A stretch of DNA of 64,000 bases from Anaeramoeba flamelloides (GCA_027625915.1 JANTQA010000040.1:2232001-2296000); one strand, 5' to 3'. Counted from the stretch's first letter, positions 33,766 to 45,852 are shown. The notes: a model not told the origin generated them from the sequence alone. A program made the numbers and translations.

Positions 33766-36483
33766 ATGATGAAATTTGTAAAAGAAAGAAAAACAAATAC
33801 TTGTGCTTGTTCTTTTTTGTTATTTTCATTTTTGATTTTGGCAATTCTTCTCTCAATTTTGGCATAGAGCAGTGAAAAAAATACCGGACATGAAAAAAAT
33901 CCCGGACAAGATTATTAATTGTGAATATTAGTAAAATTATTGTGTAATTTCATTTATTTATAATCAAATTCCTTTTTTTAAGAATCGAACTTTTTCAATT
34001 ATAACTCCCCCACTTATTAGAATGATGATTGATGAAATCACACTTGTTCAAAACACCATTCAATCAATCAAAAAACAAGAAGAAAAATTATCATTTTCCA
34101 AACTCTAGTAAACCTCGATAAAACTCGATTTTTTTTCAAAAAAAGTTGATCATCATTAGGCTATCAAACAATTACTCGAGTATTCTAGAGACACCTTACT
34201 TTGATGGACTTTAGGTAGGTTTATTACTAATCTCATAAAAAAATTGGTTATTTATAATAAGGATTTCATTGAAATTAGACAAAAATTTTACTAATACTCA
34301 CAATTAAAAATCTTGTAAGGGATTTTTTTCATGTACGGGATTTTTTTCCCTACTATACCTCAAAAGTTTTGAACAGAATTTCAGTGTTGCAGAGAATTGT
34401 ATTGTTCAAAATAGAACAATACTAAAGCGCTACCAGATAGTACCGGAGACACAATCAGGATCTGACGTAGGCTCTTCCACTTCATATGCTGATTCTTGCG
34501 ATCTACAAGATACTGTCAATTATATTTTCCATTTCCATTTGAATTACAAGGCACACGGAAAAAGTTATGAGAATACAAAAGCCTATGACTGGGACGAGTC
34601 TTGTTATGAATTAAGGGGAATTGGTTGTTCGGTAAGTATTTTTTATTTTTGATCTTTCTTTTGTCTTTTTCTTTAATAAACTCAAAAAAGTTGTATATTT
34701 TTTGTTATTTTCCATTTAATATTTTTCTTTGTAAATTTTTCTATTCTTAGATTAGTTAATATAAAATTGAGAAGAATATTAATAAAAATTGGAGAAGTGG
34801 ATCTAATCTATATTTCAAAATGGCTTTCTCAAAATATTTCTAAACAAATCAAAAAAAAATATCTTACTTTATGTGGAGAAAGTGAATCCGATTTAATTCT
34901 GATAAAAAACAGGTAATATTTTAAAAATACAAATAGTTTTTAATGGTCAAGTCATTATTGTGAAAAATTATTTCTTTTAAAACCAACAGAAAAAGAATTG
35001 GAATAAGTATACTAAAGCATGGCCTTTTTTGCTGGCATTTGGTTATATTGTCAAAATAATATTACTTTTAATTAGTTAATTGTTTAATTAAAATTGAAAT
35101 TTTTAACAACTAATCTACATTCAGAGACACATTTAAGATACTTATTTTACAACTTTAGAGTCTGAATATTGATGACTCAGTAATTAAAATTGTCTTGATG
35201 TGTCGATTTTTATACAAATTGTTTGGTTTTTTTACTCATACATTGATCATATTTATTCGAAGAAGATCGACTTTTAGAGTTCTATTTTACTAATTTGATT
35301 AATCGAATTATTTAGAGACATATAAATCATTGAGAAGGAATATTGTTTACACCCAATAACAACATACTTTAATTTTTGACTTCTCTCTGGTTGACATAAT
35401 TCCCTTAAAACCAATGAAAAACAAAACTTTCAACATACAATTTTGCAACCTTATTTTTTTTCAAAGCAAACACACTATAACAAATTAGAAATAAATTAAC
35501 AGACACGCGCTTCAATTGTTGATCGTTTTTCATTTTGAAAACATGATTTGTCATTTTTTTATTCTTTTGACCTTCTTGACAACATATTCTTTCCAATAAT
35601 TGCAAAATGAATAAAAAACCGTAAATTCTCTTCGTACCTAAAAATTAGAATATAAAAGAATTAACAGACAATAACCAAAATTCCGTTCTTCTAATTCATT
35701 TCTTTTTCTTCCTCTCAGAATTAATAAATGGAAACTTTTTGCACACTTAATTAATTTTGGCGTTACCTTTGCTTTTATTATACCAAACCTAATACTGTTT
35801 TTTCAGAATTACCAACAGACCTGTAACAAAGATTTAAAAAGTTGGATCTACGTAATATTCTTTTTATGGCTGTTTAATTTTGTTACAAAATCTTATGAAC
35901 ATCACACCTTTCTTTTTTTTTTTTTTTTTGAATTGTTGTCAAATTTATTAGGTTTGTAATTCAGTTGTTCTTGTAAATGGTTTGATTCAATTTACAATTT
36001 TGTGTGTAGAGAAACTCAAAAAGATTAGTTACCTATTAAATATATTCCTTGGCTTTTCAAGTAATTTTTTTTTTTCTTCTCGCCTTTCATCTTTCTCTCA
36101 GGCTAATTGTTTTTTTTTTTTTTTTTACATTTTTAGCTTTATTTATGTTCATTTGGGTAATTATTGGTGTTGTGTGGTCGAACAAAAGTCGTTCTTGTGG
36201 AAAACTTGAATTCATTGTAATAGTTGATTCTATTGTCATCTTAAGTTCGGTTGGACTTATTGTTTGTGGATGTTTTTCATATCTCATAATTCAAAAAAAA
36301 AAACCCGAACTACAACACAAAAACAATGATAAATTAATGGTAACTGATCCGGACTCTGACTCTGATTACGATTCCAACTCAAATCTTAATTCTAATCATC
36401 ACTCCTCCTCTCACTTAGGTTCGGACTATATTTCTGATCTGGGTTCTAATTCTAGCTCTGTCATCGGTCCAAGTTCAAACTAG
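33766..36483 (+). CDS. Four-pass membrane protein with its first exon split by a MITE
   Basis: The pieces are 33766-33864 (33 codons), then TA plus a 489-base MITE, then 34356-34631, 35807-35851, 35952-36060 and 36137-36483. Donors are GTAAGT, GTAATA and GTAATT, and acceptors are CAG, TAG and TAG. All phases agree, and the empty-site total is 291 residues. The product starts MMKFVKERKTNTCAC, then a hydrophobic segment (SFLLFSFLILAILLSILAYL) and a Cys-containing ectodomain (CDLQDT, YDWDESCYELRGIGC, NYQQTC). Three more membrane segments follow near residues 140-162, 168-190 and 203-228, then a Ser/Asp/Asn-rich tail. One helix, a large loop, then three helices is the layout of claudin/PMP22 proteins, but no family signature is met. 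As it stands the frame stops at the MITE edge. Confidence 0.62.
33867..34355 (-). mobile_element. TA-flanked MITE (family T), copy 2, inside a coding exon
   Basis: A 489-base element between TA at 33865-33866 and TA at 34356-34357. The ends GAGCAGTGAAAAAAATACCG and, inverted, TAGTAGGGAAAAAAATCCCG align without gaps for about 69 bases at roughly 87 percent identity. The interior is the inverse of copy 1 at 24938-25437. It carries no gene. It interrupts the membrane-protein frame right after residue 33. Confidence 0.9.
34752..34912 (+). pseudogene. Exon-like orphan segment in an intron
   Basis: 53 open codons with coding-like composition (LRRILIKIGEVDLIYISKWL, SQNISKQIKKKYLTLC, GESESDLILIKN), bounded by TTCTTAG on the left and a CAG/GTAATA donor on the right. 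Its phase (2 in, 2 out) does not fit the flanking membrane-protein exons (phase 0), so it is not an exon of that gene in any simple model. It may be a captured or relic exon. Confidence 0.3.
35085..35404 (+). repeat. Truncated copy of the 54637 TTAA element
   Basis: It matches 55081-55389 in the same orientation (AACAACTAATCTACATT, GTTTGGTTTTTTTACTCAT, CCCAATAACAACATACTTT) and ends TTCCC followed by TTAA. No left end is seen. It lies in an intron of the membrane-protein gene. A further fragment is at about 56640-56710. Confidence 0.65.
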
Positions 36484-37002
36484 TATTTAGTGAGTCTTCC
36501 TCCTCAAGAACCTAGATCAAAACTAGAAAATCAAAATCTTTGAAAATATGCTAAAAATTAATCATTTGGGAAAACAAACAAACTAATTCAATTCCTTTAG
36601 GTATTCGGTTATTACGCCCCAACAAATTTTCATGGGATTACCAAATTTCAATGAAATTACGATATTTCAATTCTTTTCAACACTGAATTATCTTAAAAAA
36701 TCTTTTTTTTCTGATCAACCAAATTGAATTAATATTCAATAATGGTTCGAAAAAAATATATGTAACAATTACACCAATTGGCTTTTGAAATATAATATAT
36801 TTAATTTCTTTTATTTTATTTATTTTTTTTGTTATTATTGGATAATCTTTGGCCCTCATTTAAGTAAAAACAGTTATATAAAGAGTTAAAAAAAAATTAC
36901 AAAATGAGAAATTAAATGTAAAGTCGAAAATATATTTTGAATCGTTAGCTGTAGTAATCAACAACACTCTTGTTAAGATAATAAAGTTGGTGTTTAATAT
37001 TA
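36484..37002. other. 3' flank of the membrane-protein gene
   Basis: AT-rich; nothing else supported. Confidence 0.5.
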
Positions 37003-37170
37003 CTGGTATTTGAATTATAAATGGGAAAATATTTTCACTTCATTTTCTATATTTTTCTTTTATAAATTGAGTTTTCAAAACAACCGAGGGTAATTTAAGT
37101 CTATTTTAGAAAGGGAAATTGAAAATGGGGTGAAAAAATTTTCCGATTTGTAATTTAAATACCTGTATAT
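37003..37170. mobile_element. Palindromic MITE, ATACTGGTAT family, copy 3
   Basis: It begins TACTGGTATTTGAATTATAA and ends GTAATTTAAATACCTGTATA, inverted. Same family as 6862-7032. Confidence 0.7.
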
Positions 37171-37403
37171 AAGTTTTTTTTTTTTTTTTTTTGTTTGAAT
37201 ATCGCATCTAAACTATCTTTCATAATAATTGGTCCATTAAAAATCAAATTTTAAATAAAATTATTTTTAATAATTGAAGTTATCTATTATAATATAAAAA
37301 TTTAGATTTTAATATTCAATAATATACTCAAGAGATATTTATTTTTGGTCTAAAAATAAAAGAAAAAAAAAGTAAAAAAAACTGTTAAAAAAAATTGGGA
37401 CAT

Positions 37404-37590
37404 TTATTTTGAAAGAAGCATTACATAAAAAATAGAAAATTTCAAAAGGTAAAAAAACCCATTTATCGATTCTCCTTCCATTTGAATAACTAAATCTAAT
37501 CTCTTTTTCATATTTGAAACGAAATTTTCCATTAATCCATCGGTTACTTCTTTCCAATTTTCCATTTTCATTTTCCATTTTAACAAAACA
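37404..37590 (-). CDS. Possible exon, unrecognised
   Basis: A minus-strand stretch follows a strong acceptor (TTTTTTATTTTTTCCACAG ending at 37591). It encodes LLKWKMKMENWKEVTDGLME, NFVSNMKKRLDLVIQMEGES and a hydrophobic tail before a stop at 37404. The amphipathic, methionine-rich composition is coding-like, and another frame is also open. No upstream exon was found, so this is a weak call. Confidence 0.25.
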
Positions 37591-37734
37591 CTGTGGAAAA
37601 AATAAAAAAGAGAAAAGGGGATTTATTTGCAAACTTTTCATTGTGAGAGGAAAAACTTCAAAACGATACAAAAGCAATTCATTATTCAAACGTAAGATGG
37701 GCCATTTATTATGAAATTTAGTTTAATTTGGTAT

Positions 37735-38095
37735 TTGATTGTTTGTCAAAATCTAAATCAATTTTGAAACTTAACTTCTTTTTATTTGGACAAATTTTAA
37801 ATTAATAATTGAATTTGGTCTAATTTGTTTTTCCTTTTTCTAATTTTGATATATTTTTATTAATTATCTCAATTTTCTGATATAAACTATCTAATTTGAT
37901 CCTTCATTTTTTAGAATTTCTTTTTATAATAATAGAACTTTAAGAAAACAATATCATATATACTTAGAGTTTATTGTCAGTTTTCTTGGTAGGTGAATAG
38001 ATAGGTCTTCTATAACAAAAAACATGCTTTTCATCTTAAAACACGAATGAAACTTTTCTGCACCTATTATTTTGACAACAATATTATAATTTTTT
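37735..38095 (+). mobile_element. 5'-truncated Tc1-like MITE of the 9685 family
   Basis: Matches the right three quarters of the 9685, 19066 and 56907 copies (TTGATCCTTCATTTTTTAGA, AATAGAACTTTAAGAAA, AACACGAATG). The left end is not recognisable and it is more diverged, so it is an older copy. Confidence 0.65.
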
Positions 38096-39022
38096 TGAAA
38101 TTAAGTAGATTTTTTATAGAGTTATTCCCAAGACCCATAGTGGTTTTTAGATTTAATTCGTATTTATTGACTTCCTTTCGAGATAATAAGATTCTTACTA
38201 CTTTAATGAAAATATTTGTTTCCTAAAGAATCAGAAATATGTTGAATTTTAAACTTTTTCAAAAAATGTAATAAATGTATCAAAACTTGGAAATAAAAAT
38301 AATTCATTTCAGAAAATAGCTTTAATAGAAAATTTGTTTTTTAAGTTATCTATTTTTTTCCTGTGTTATCAATTTCAAGATCTGGTAAAATTATTTAGAA
38401 TTTGCTATTAAACTTCTTAAAGATTTTTTTAGTTTATTAGTGCCTTAAGAAACCTATGTCATATATACTTTTTGTTTATAGTCAATTTCTTTGAGAGTTT
38501 AATTTAAGAAGTTTTCAAGAATAAAGAAACACGGTTTTTATTTGAGGTTCTTTTCTAATTAAGTCTCTGTGTTATTCGAGAATAGTCAAATTGAAATATC
38601 AGATTCCCTTTTTGGATATCTGAGGTTTTAGCTGGTAAAACTCAGAATAACTTGAGATCGAGTTAAATACTTATCTTCTTCTCAAAAAATTTACTTTAAC
38701 AAGATTTTAGAAATTTTAAATTCTTTTTGAATTGTGTCTCTTTGAAAAAAAAAAAATTCTTTTGCATCTCGAAAAAAGCCAAAATACCAAAATCTAAATC
38801 GTTCCTGGAAAAAGATTTTTAAAAAATCTTCTTGACTCATACTTTTTTTAAATGAAGAAATATAAAAAGCCGATCCAAAGTTTCTTTGAAAAAAAATGAA
38901 TACAATTAATACCTTGAAAGCAAACAGTAGAAACTTGGTTTTCCTTGTTTCTCAAAATAAGAATGTTGAAAAAATTGGAGATTTTATTTTTCATTTTTTT
39001 CTTTTTTTCAAGACTTTTTTTA
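38096..39022. other. Upstream region of the protease gene
   Basis: AT-rich, no gene. The open frame read-through upstream of 39023 is Phe-rich leader. Confidence 0.5.
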
Positions 39023-42000
39023 ATGAAACAATTAATTCTATTTGTTTTAATCTTTGCCTCACTTGTTCTCAGTGCTGATCCACCAAAACCTACATATTCC
39101 AACAAGTATCACACTGAATTTATTTTTTCACTTCCATATGCGGGTCTTAATGAGCCATATGTTGTTGACTTTGATGAAACAAAATCGAGGGTAAATTCCA
39201 AATTACAATTTTCTTCAACGAATTCCAAATTAAAACCTTTCTTCTTTTTTTTCTCTTTTTTACTTTTTTTTTTTTTTTTCTCGAATCAACAAACAAACAA
39301 ACAAACAATAAAAAAAAAAAAAATAAAAAAAAAACAGGAAAACATCAATATTTATAATGGACTTGTAAGAAACTTATATTTGTATGATGCAACTAACGAT
39401 GCTCGCTATGAAATAATCATAACTCAAGATAAGCAGTCTTGTTTTAAAAATCCAGTAGATCACTTAACACCACCAAAGGAAGCAAAATCTTTAACACCAG
39501 TTATCCCTGATCTTACTGACTGGACATACACAGGTGCAAAAGTACGACGTGGTATCCAATGTAATTATTGGTCATATCAAGATACCCAATACAACACAAC
39601 TAGTTATTATGAATTTTATGCAGAAGTAAACAGCAACCAACCAGTTCAATATTGGATGACAGGTGTTGACGTTGTCTTTGGAAGCCATTATGATGAATAC
39701 ATGTAATTATAATTTTTTTTTTTTTTTTTTTTTTTGTTGTGGTCTTTATTTATTTTATTTTCTTATTTGTTGCTTTTTTTAATTTTCAATTTTCTCCAAA
39801 AAAAAACAAAAATCAAAAAAAAAAATTAAAAATAAAAAAGTTTGGACTATTATGTTTTCCAAGACAAAACTGTTGACGAATCCGCTTTTGTTGTTCCAGA
39901 TGTTTGTAAAAAACCAGAAACCGAAATTCCACATGTCTTTGGAAGAAATGTTATGCAATTTAAAAATTTATTCCCAAAATCGATAAACAAACAAGCCAAT
40001 TCCCGTTTTGATCGATTCATGTCTCAATTTGGAAAAAAATACAATTCAAGAGAAGAATATCTCAGTAGAAAAAATATTTTTGAAAACAACATGAAAAAAA
40101 TCGAAGAACATAACTCACAAAATAAAGGATACAGTATGAAAATGAACAAATACGCCGATCTCTCTTTTGATGAATTTAGAAGCTTATACTTACTCCCAAC
40201 AATCGACGCTGAGAAACACGAACAATTATCACAAAACCTTTGGGAACCTGAAACTCTCTATAGTCTCCCTGAAACTTTTGATTGGAGAAAATATGGTGCT
40301 GTTTCACCAATTAAAGATCAAGTAAATCTTTAAATTTTTTTTTTTTTTTCTTAAAAGTTCTTTCGAAATTTTTTTCATCAACTATACTTCTATTTCTTCC
40401 ATTTTATTCGGTTTACAGTTAACCTGCTCAACTTAAAGTTGTTGAAAGGTAGCAATTTCCAAATTAATTAATTTTAATCAGTATAGACATTTTAAAAAAG
40501 TGTTCTAAAAGCTTTAAAAAGTGACACTCAAATCGCTAAAAGGAGTGAATCAAATTGTTTGAGCAACGCTTTTTAGCAGTTAGGTCACAGTTTTTCAAAG
40601 TTTTTAGTCCTCACTTTTTTAGTACAGCCGTAACTAAAATTTTTTTATTCTTTATAAAAATTAATTTTCAGAACAGAAACTCTTTATTTGTAAAAAAATA
40701 TTGAAAAAAAGAAACTCTGTTGAAAAAAATTGTTGAAATTTAATAATAATAAAACTTGAAATTTAACAATTTTAATTTCTGAAACACTATTGGTTAAATG
40801 AGCATTTTTTTTTCGAAATGAAAAAATAATTTTCATAAAAACCTATACTATAAATAATTTCAAATTCAATTATTTTTAGATTAATTAAATAGATCTGATA
40901 TTTTTTATTGAATTTTTTCAAAAAAATAAAAAAAATCACAATTTGATCAAAAAAACAGAAAAAATTAAGAAATAATTTTCATTTAACAAAAAGATTAATT
41001 TAATTTAAAAGAAATTTTAAAACCTTTTTTAAATAATTTTGTCTTGTTTTCCAAATCAAAACCAAGAATAAACAATTATATTAATATTTTTTATTCAAGT
41101 TTTATAAATAAAAATTTAAAATTGCTTTGATTATAAAGTTGCTGTTATGCTTAATTTTTAATTTTTTTTTTGGAGTATTTTAAAAATAAAAGCAATAGCA
41201 AGATCTTTTGAAAAGGGTATAACCAAAAAGTATCTCTAAAACAGTTTTCAAACTTAAATACACCTATTTTCAGGACTTCTATTCGAAACTTTTTTCAAAC
41301 GAATTCAATTTACTGAACAAAAAATGAAACATTTTGAAAATTATGTTGAGATTTTCTTCAATTACAATTTCTTTAATATTTTAGAAATTCAAATTCTCAT
41401 CAAATTTATAATGATTTTGATCTCTACAAGTACCGAAGTAAGTCTAGTATTTTTTTTTTTTAATTCAAAATAAAAAAAATAGTAAAAATTATAATTTTAT
41501 TCAATCCTTTCGAATTAAAAAAAAGCTATGAGAAATTTTTCTCTGGGTTTAATTAAAAAATAAAAAAAGATCTCAAAGAATCAAGAAATAACCATGAATT
41601 ATATATAAATAAAATCCAAAACAAAAATTAAATGAATTAACCGGTAAAAATGAAAAAAAAGAAACTTTAACATTGTAATAATTTAACAATAGGCAAATTT
41701 TTCAAAAAATTCTGATACAACTGATATTTTTTATTTGCAAACTAATAAGTTTTTAAATTTCTCTAGATTTACCTGAAAATCATTTTTTAAAAAGAACCGA
41801 ATTATTTTTTTTTTTTTTTGGAATGATCAAACAATTAATTTTTAAAATTATTTCTAATACTTTATATATTTATCAATCTTGTAAAATATTAAACCATACA
41901 ATAATTCCAATTTAATAATAGGCAACATGTGGATCTTGTTATGCATTTTCGGTAATTGGTGCTTTAGAAGGACAACACTTCCTTTCCCATGGAAAATTAC

Positions 42001-43860
42001 TTGAATTTTCTGAACAAAATGTCATTGATTGTATGTGGAACGCACCACACAAATCTTGGGGTTGTGATGGATCTGAACAAGTAAATTTTTTTTTTTTTTT
42101 CATATTTTTTTTTGTCTAATTTTTATCAATTTATTTTAAAAAAAGAAAAAAGTCTTTGAAATAATTTCTCTCTTGGCTCTTGAATTAATTAATAAAGTAT
42201 AAATATAAAGGTATTTTAAAAGACAGTGATAAAAAAGTTTTCAAAAATATTTGTAAAACTGAAGATAGACATATTTTCAGCACTTTATCAAAAACTTTTA
42301 AAAACAACTTTAAAAACATATTTTCAAATTTCAATTTGTTTGTTTCACAAGTACTGATAACAAAAATTTTGAGAAATTCTAAAGGTTTATAATTTATTAT
42401 CATCAAAAAATTAAATTTTAATAATAAAGTTTTTTTGAAAAAATGAAAATAAAACGATTAATTCACCCAAGAAGTCAAAGTGTTTGAATATATACTTTAA
42501 TTTATTTCAATTTTTTCGTTCTTCAAATAGACCATAAATCTCCTGATACCAGTTTATTTAAAACTTGGTGTTTCAAGAAGATATGCAAAGAATGATAATT
42601 TCAGACTTTATCTAAAAAATTAAACTTTAAAATTTAGTCCATATCATATCCCCGATTAACAAAAAAATAAACATTTTATTAATTTCTTTATTTTTATTTT
42701 TTCAATAATAAAAATTACAAAATATATTAAAAAAAAAAACAAAAGTGGAAAGTTTTTGATGGACTAATGAACCTTGGTGGTATTATGAGTGAAGAAGATT
42801 ATCCATATTTAGGTGTAACTGGATATTGTGGATTTGATAAAACTAAAAAAGCAGCAACAATTCATTCATACTATAACGTTTCAAATGACGAACAAATTGT
42901 TATGCAAGCACTCTATCAAATGGGACCATTAGCTGTTAGTTATGATGTTGTTAGTTCTAATGTATACTATAGGTAAATATTTTATTTTTTTTGTTTTAAT
43001 TTGCTTTAAATTTCACCCAATCACTAAAAATTTTACAAAGTTGTAAAAATTTTAATTTCGATTATTCGATTTTCAATAGTTTCACAAGAATCGTGTTTAA
43101 AATTACTAAAAGTATCAATCAAGTATCAAAACAAAAATGGTTTTAACAAAAAAAAATTTTATTGATTTTGATTGTATTGTGGTTTAATTAAAAAAAAAAA
43201 AAAAAAAATATTATTTTTTATTCTGTTTCCTCAAAGGTGATATATCATTTTCAAAATTTAAATTCTTTACTTTTCAGAGACTAGAATTATAAAAAACGAA
43301 ATTTGTATTTTTGGAAAAGAAAAACTTCAAGATCATTTATCTTTTCTAGAACAAATAGAATTTAAAAATTTTATGATTAAACCTTTCGGAGCGATTATTA
43401 AGAATGATATTATTAAAATAAAAAAAAAAAATATACCTCAAAATTATTTTCAAATACTTAACTTAATTCTCACATTGTTTTGAGGTGTTTAACTAAAATA
43501 TATTTAATTACAATAAATCTATTGAATTACAAAAAATTTTTCAAAAAAAATATTTAGTGATTTTATTTAGGTTTTGATAAAAATTTATTTTATTTTTTTT
43601 TGTTTTGATTTTTAAATTTCTTTTTACTTTTTAGTGGTGGATATTATGAAGACGATACCTGTTCCAAAACGAGCCTTAATCATGCTGTATTAATGGTTGG
43701 CTGGGGAAATTATCAAGGTGATCCAACAAAGCCATACTGGTTAATCAAAAATTCATGGTCAACACATTGGGGAGATGAAGGTTATATGTATATCTCAAGA
43801 AAGAATAATGATTGTGGTTTCACTTCTCAAGTTACATACCCAATTTTAAACAGAGACTAA
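39023..43860 (+). CDS. Secreted papain-family (C1A) protease, CfaD/26-29 kDa type
   Basis: Six exons: 39023-39190, 39338-39702, 39841-40321, 41922-42080, 42746-42972 and 43635-43860, with consistent phases, giving 541 residues. The start at 39023 gives a clean signal peptide, [18 protein letters not shown]. Next comes the N-terminal domain of the insect 26/29 kDa and Dictyostelium CfaD proteases ([34 protein letters not shown] near 165-178). An I29 inhibitor follows at about 234-292 with the ERFNIN pattern ([20 protein letters not shown]) and [11 protein letters not shown]. The mature peptidase starts near 320 ([19 protein letters not shown]). The triad is complete: oxyanion Gln338, Cys344 in CGSCYAF, His483 in [10 protein letters not shown] and Asn506 in KNSWSTHWG. 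It is likely lysosomal or secreted and self-activating. Introns reach 1.6 kb and hold MITE sequence. Confidence 0.95.
40416..40632. mobile_element. Foldback MITE in a protease intron
   Basis: The arms include AAAAAAGTGTTCTAAAAGC and the inverse of TTTTTAGTCCTCACTTTTTT, with ACAGTTAAC at the left end and GTACAGCCGTAAC at the right. Related to 27301-27430. It lies in the third intron (40322-41921). Confidence 0.5.
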
Positions 43861-44334
43861 AATGAAATCAATTAATTACCTTTTCAAAAATGATTCACAG
43901 AAAATTTTTACATTTATTTTTTTATTTTATTTTTTCACTTATTTTCCACACTTTTTTTCCCATTTTTCCTAAAAGTAAAAACAACACTCTCCCATAAATA
44001 AATTTAATATTTTCAAATTTTTTTTATTTCTTATTTTTTTTAAAATATTCAGTAATTAATACAAATCTATTTTTCTTTTTTGTAAAGCTGTAACAGGGAC
44101 TAAAAACAAAAAAATCTCAGTAATTTTTGAGTAAAGTAAATAAATTTTTACTTGTGAAATTTTAATCATGAGATCCTTTCATAAATTTTTTTGATGGGTG
44201 TTACTTGATATTTAATTTTTGAAGAAAGAATATCGTTTACTAATCTATTTGTGAAAAGAAGAAAAGTAATACAGAGTGGAATTTTAAATATTTCAATTTT
44301 TTGAACAGTCTTTTTTTTGATTAATTTTTTGGTT
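43861..44334. other. 3' flank of the protease gene
   Basis: AT-rich, with an AATAAA near 43997. No gene. Confidence 0.5.
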
Positions 44335-44507
44335 TGACTGGTCTTTGAATTTTAATTGGGAAAAATTTTCACTTCATTTTCATTTCCTTTTTCAAACAAA
44401 GCCACAAATTACAACCTTACTTGTTAAAAACAACATATTTACTAAAGGAAAAAATGGAAAAGGAAGTGAAAATTCATTCCCATTTCAAATTCAAATACCA
44501 GTATTAA
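44335..44507. mobile_element. Palindromic MITE, ATACTGGTAT family, copy 4
   Basis: Left arm ACTGGTCTTTGAATTTTAAT, right arm ending TTCAAATACCAGTAT. About 170 bases. Confidence 0.7.
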
Positions 44508-45852
44508 ATTAGGTTTTGAATTTTGAAAAGTCTTATGGGGACAGTTACAATTAATAAAATAGTAAAACATCAAAAAAAAAAAAACAGAGTTTGATGTTTA
44601 TATTAAAGCATATCTTTTCTTTTTCTGAAGAAGAAAACAAGAAAGATCTTCTTTACAAATGAACTTTTTGAAATCAAGAATGAAAAAAAAAGTAAAAATC
44701 AATTAAAAGTTATTTTCAAAGTAATTTTTGCTTCCATTCTAATTTGTATGAGTATAAATTAAAATAGTATTATCCAATGTTTCCTAGTATTACTATTTAA
44801 CTTTTTTGAATTTAATGAATAAATTTCATAAATAATTTATTTTAAATAATCTTTTTTGAAAATCTATTCATCACAACAATTGAAACCAAATATTTATGTT
44901 TTCAAAGAATTAATAGCATGAATTGAATTATTGAAATCAAAAAAAAAAAAAAAAAAAAACAATTTGAAAAATTTTTACACATGGTAAACTAAAAGAAGGT
45001 AATAATAAGTCCTTAATAAAATTAAGCACTATTTTTTTCTGATTAATATATTTCGAAATCTTAGTTTATAACTTTATTCAATTAACCACTGGGATAATTT
45101 TTTTAGAATAAAAACAATCTCAACTTTTGAATATCAAATATATTTTTTGAAATTAATGTGTACTTTTTTTATTTTTTTTGAAAAAAAGGGGCTGAGAAAA
45201 GTTTGAAATCAAAGAATAAGTTAATATATTAAATTAGAATGCTTTTCCAGAGAGTTTATCCTATTAGTTTAACTTTTTTTGAATTTTACTATTTTAAAAA
45301 CAAAAAAAAAACATTTGAAGACTAAATTAGTCCCTTTTGTGAAAAGAAAATTCCCATAATTTAGAATTTGTTTTAGTAAACAAGTTAAAACAAGATAGTG
45401 TATCTAAAAATATACATAATTTCAAGTGTGAATTTAATGATTTTGGCAAAAAATGTTTTCAAGAAAAAGTTAAATTGAAACTTTATGTATTTTTATTTTT
45501 TCATTTAGTTTTTTTAATTGTATTAATGGAAAGTATTTGATCAGTTTTCCATTTTTAGTGTTTTTTGGGCCGTAGGAACATATATTAAAAAAAATATTGT
45601 TGTAAAAATTAAAATTTTATAATCCAGCTTTTATAAATAATAAAATATAAAAAAAAAAACAAAAGAAAGAAAGAACAGAATTTTATTGATTATTCATATT
45701 TTGAATAGGGGTAGATTTATATAAAGAAAAATTAGTAAACTTTAAGATCTGATTTTTAAAAAAAAAATAAAATAAAAATCGAAATCAATAAACGGTAAAT
45801 TGATTTCTTGGTAAAAAATATTATCTTTGAATAATAAAAAAATAAAATAAAA
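44508..45852. other. Intergenic between convergent genes, no gene seen
   Basis: About 1.3 kb of AT-rich DNA that must hold the 3' ends of the protease (+) and beta-adaptin (-) transcripts. Confidence 0.5.

Noticed and set aside
39023-43860. Cathepsin C (dipeptidyl peptidase I)
   Set aside because: The N-terminal domain has the [10 protein letters not shown] and GSHYDEY features of the CfaD/26-29 kDa group, not the cathepsin C exclusion domain, and a normal I29 propeptide precedes the catalytic domain.
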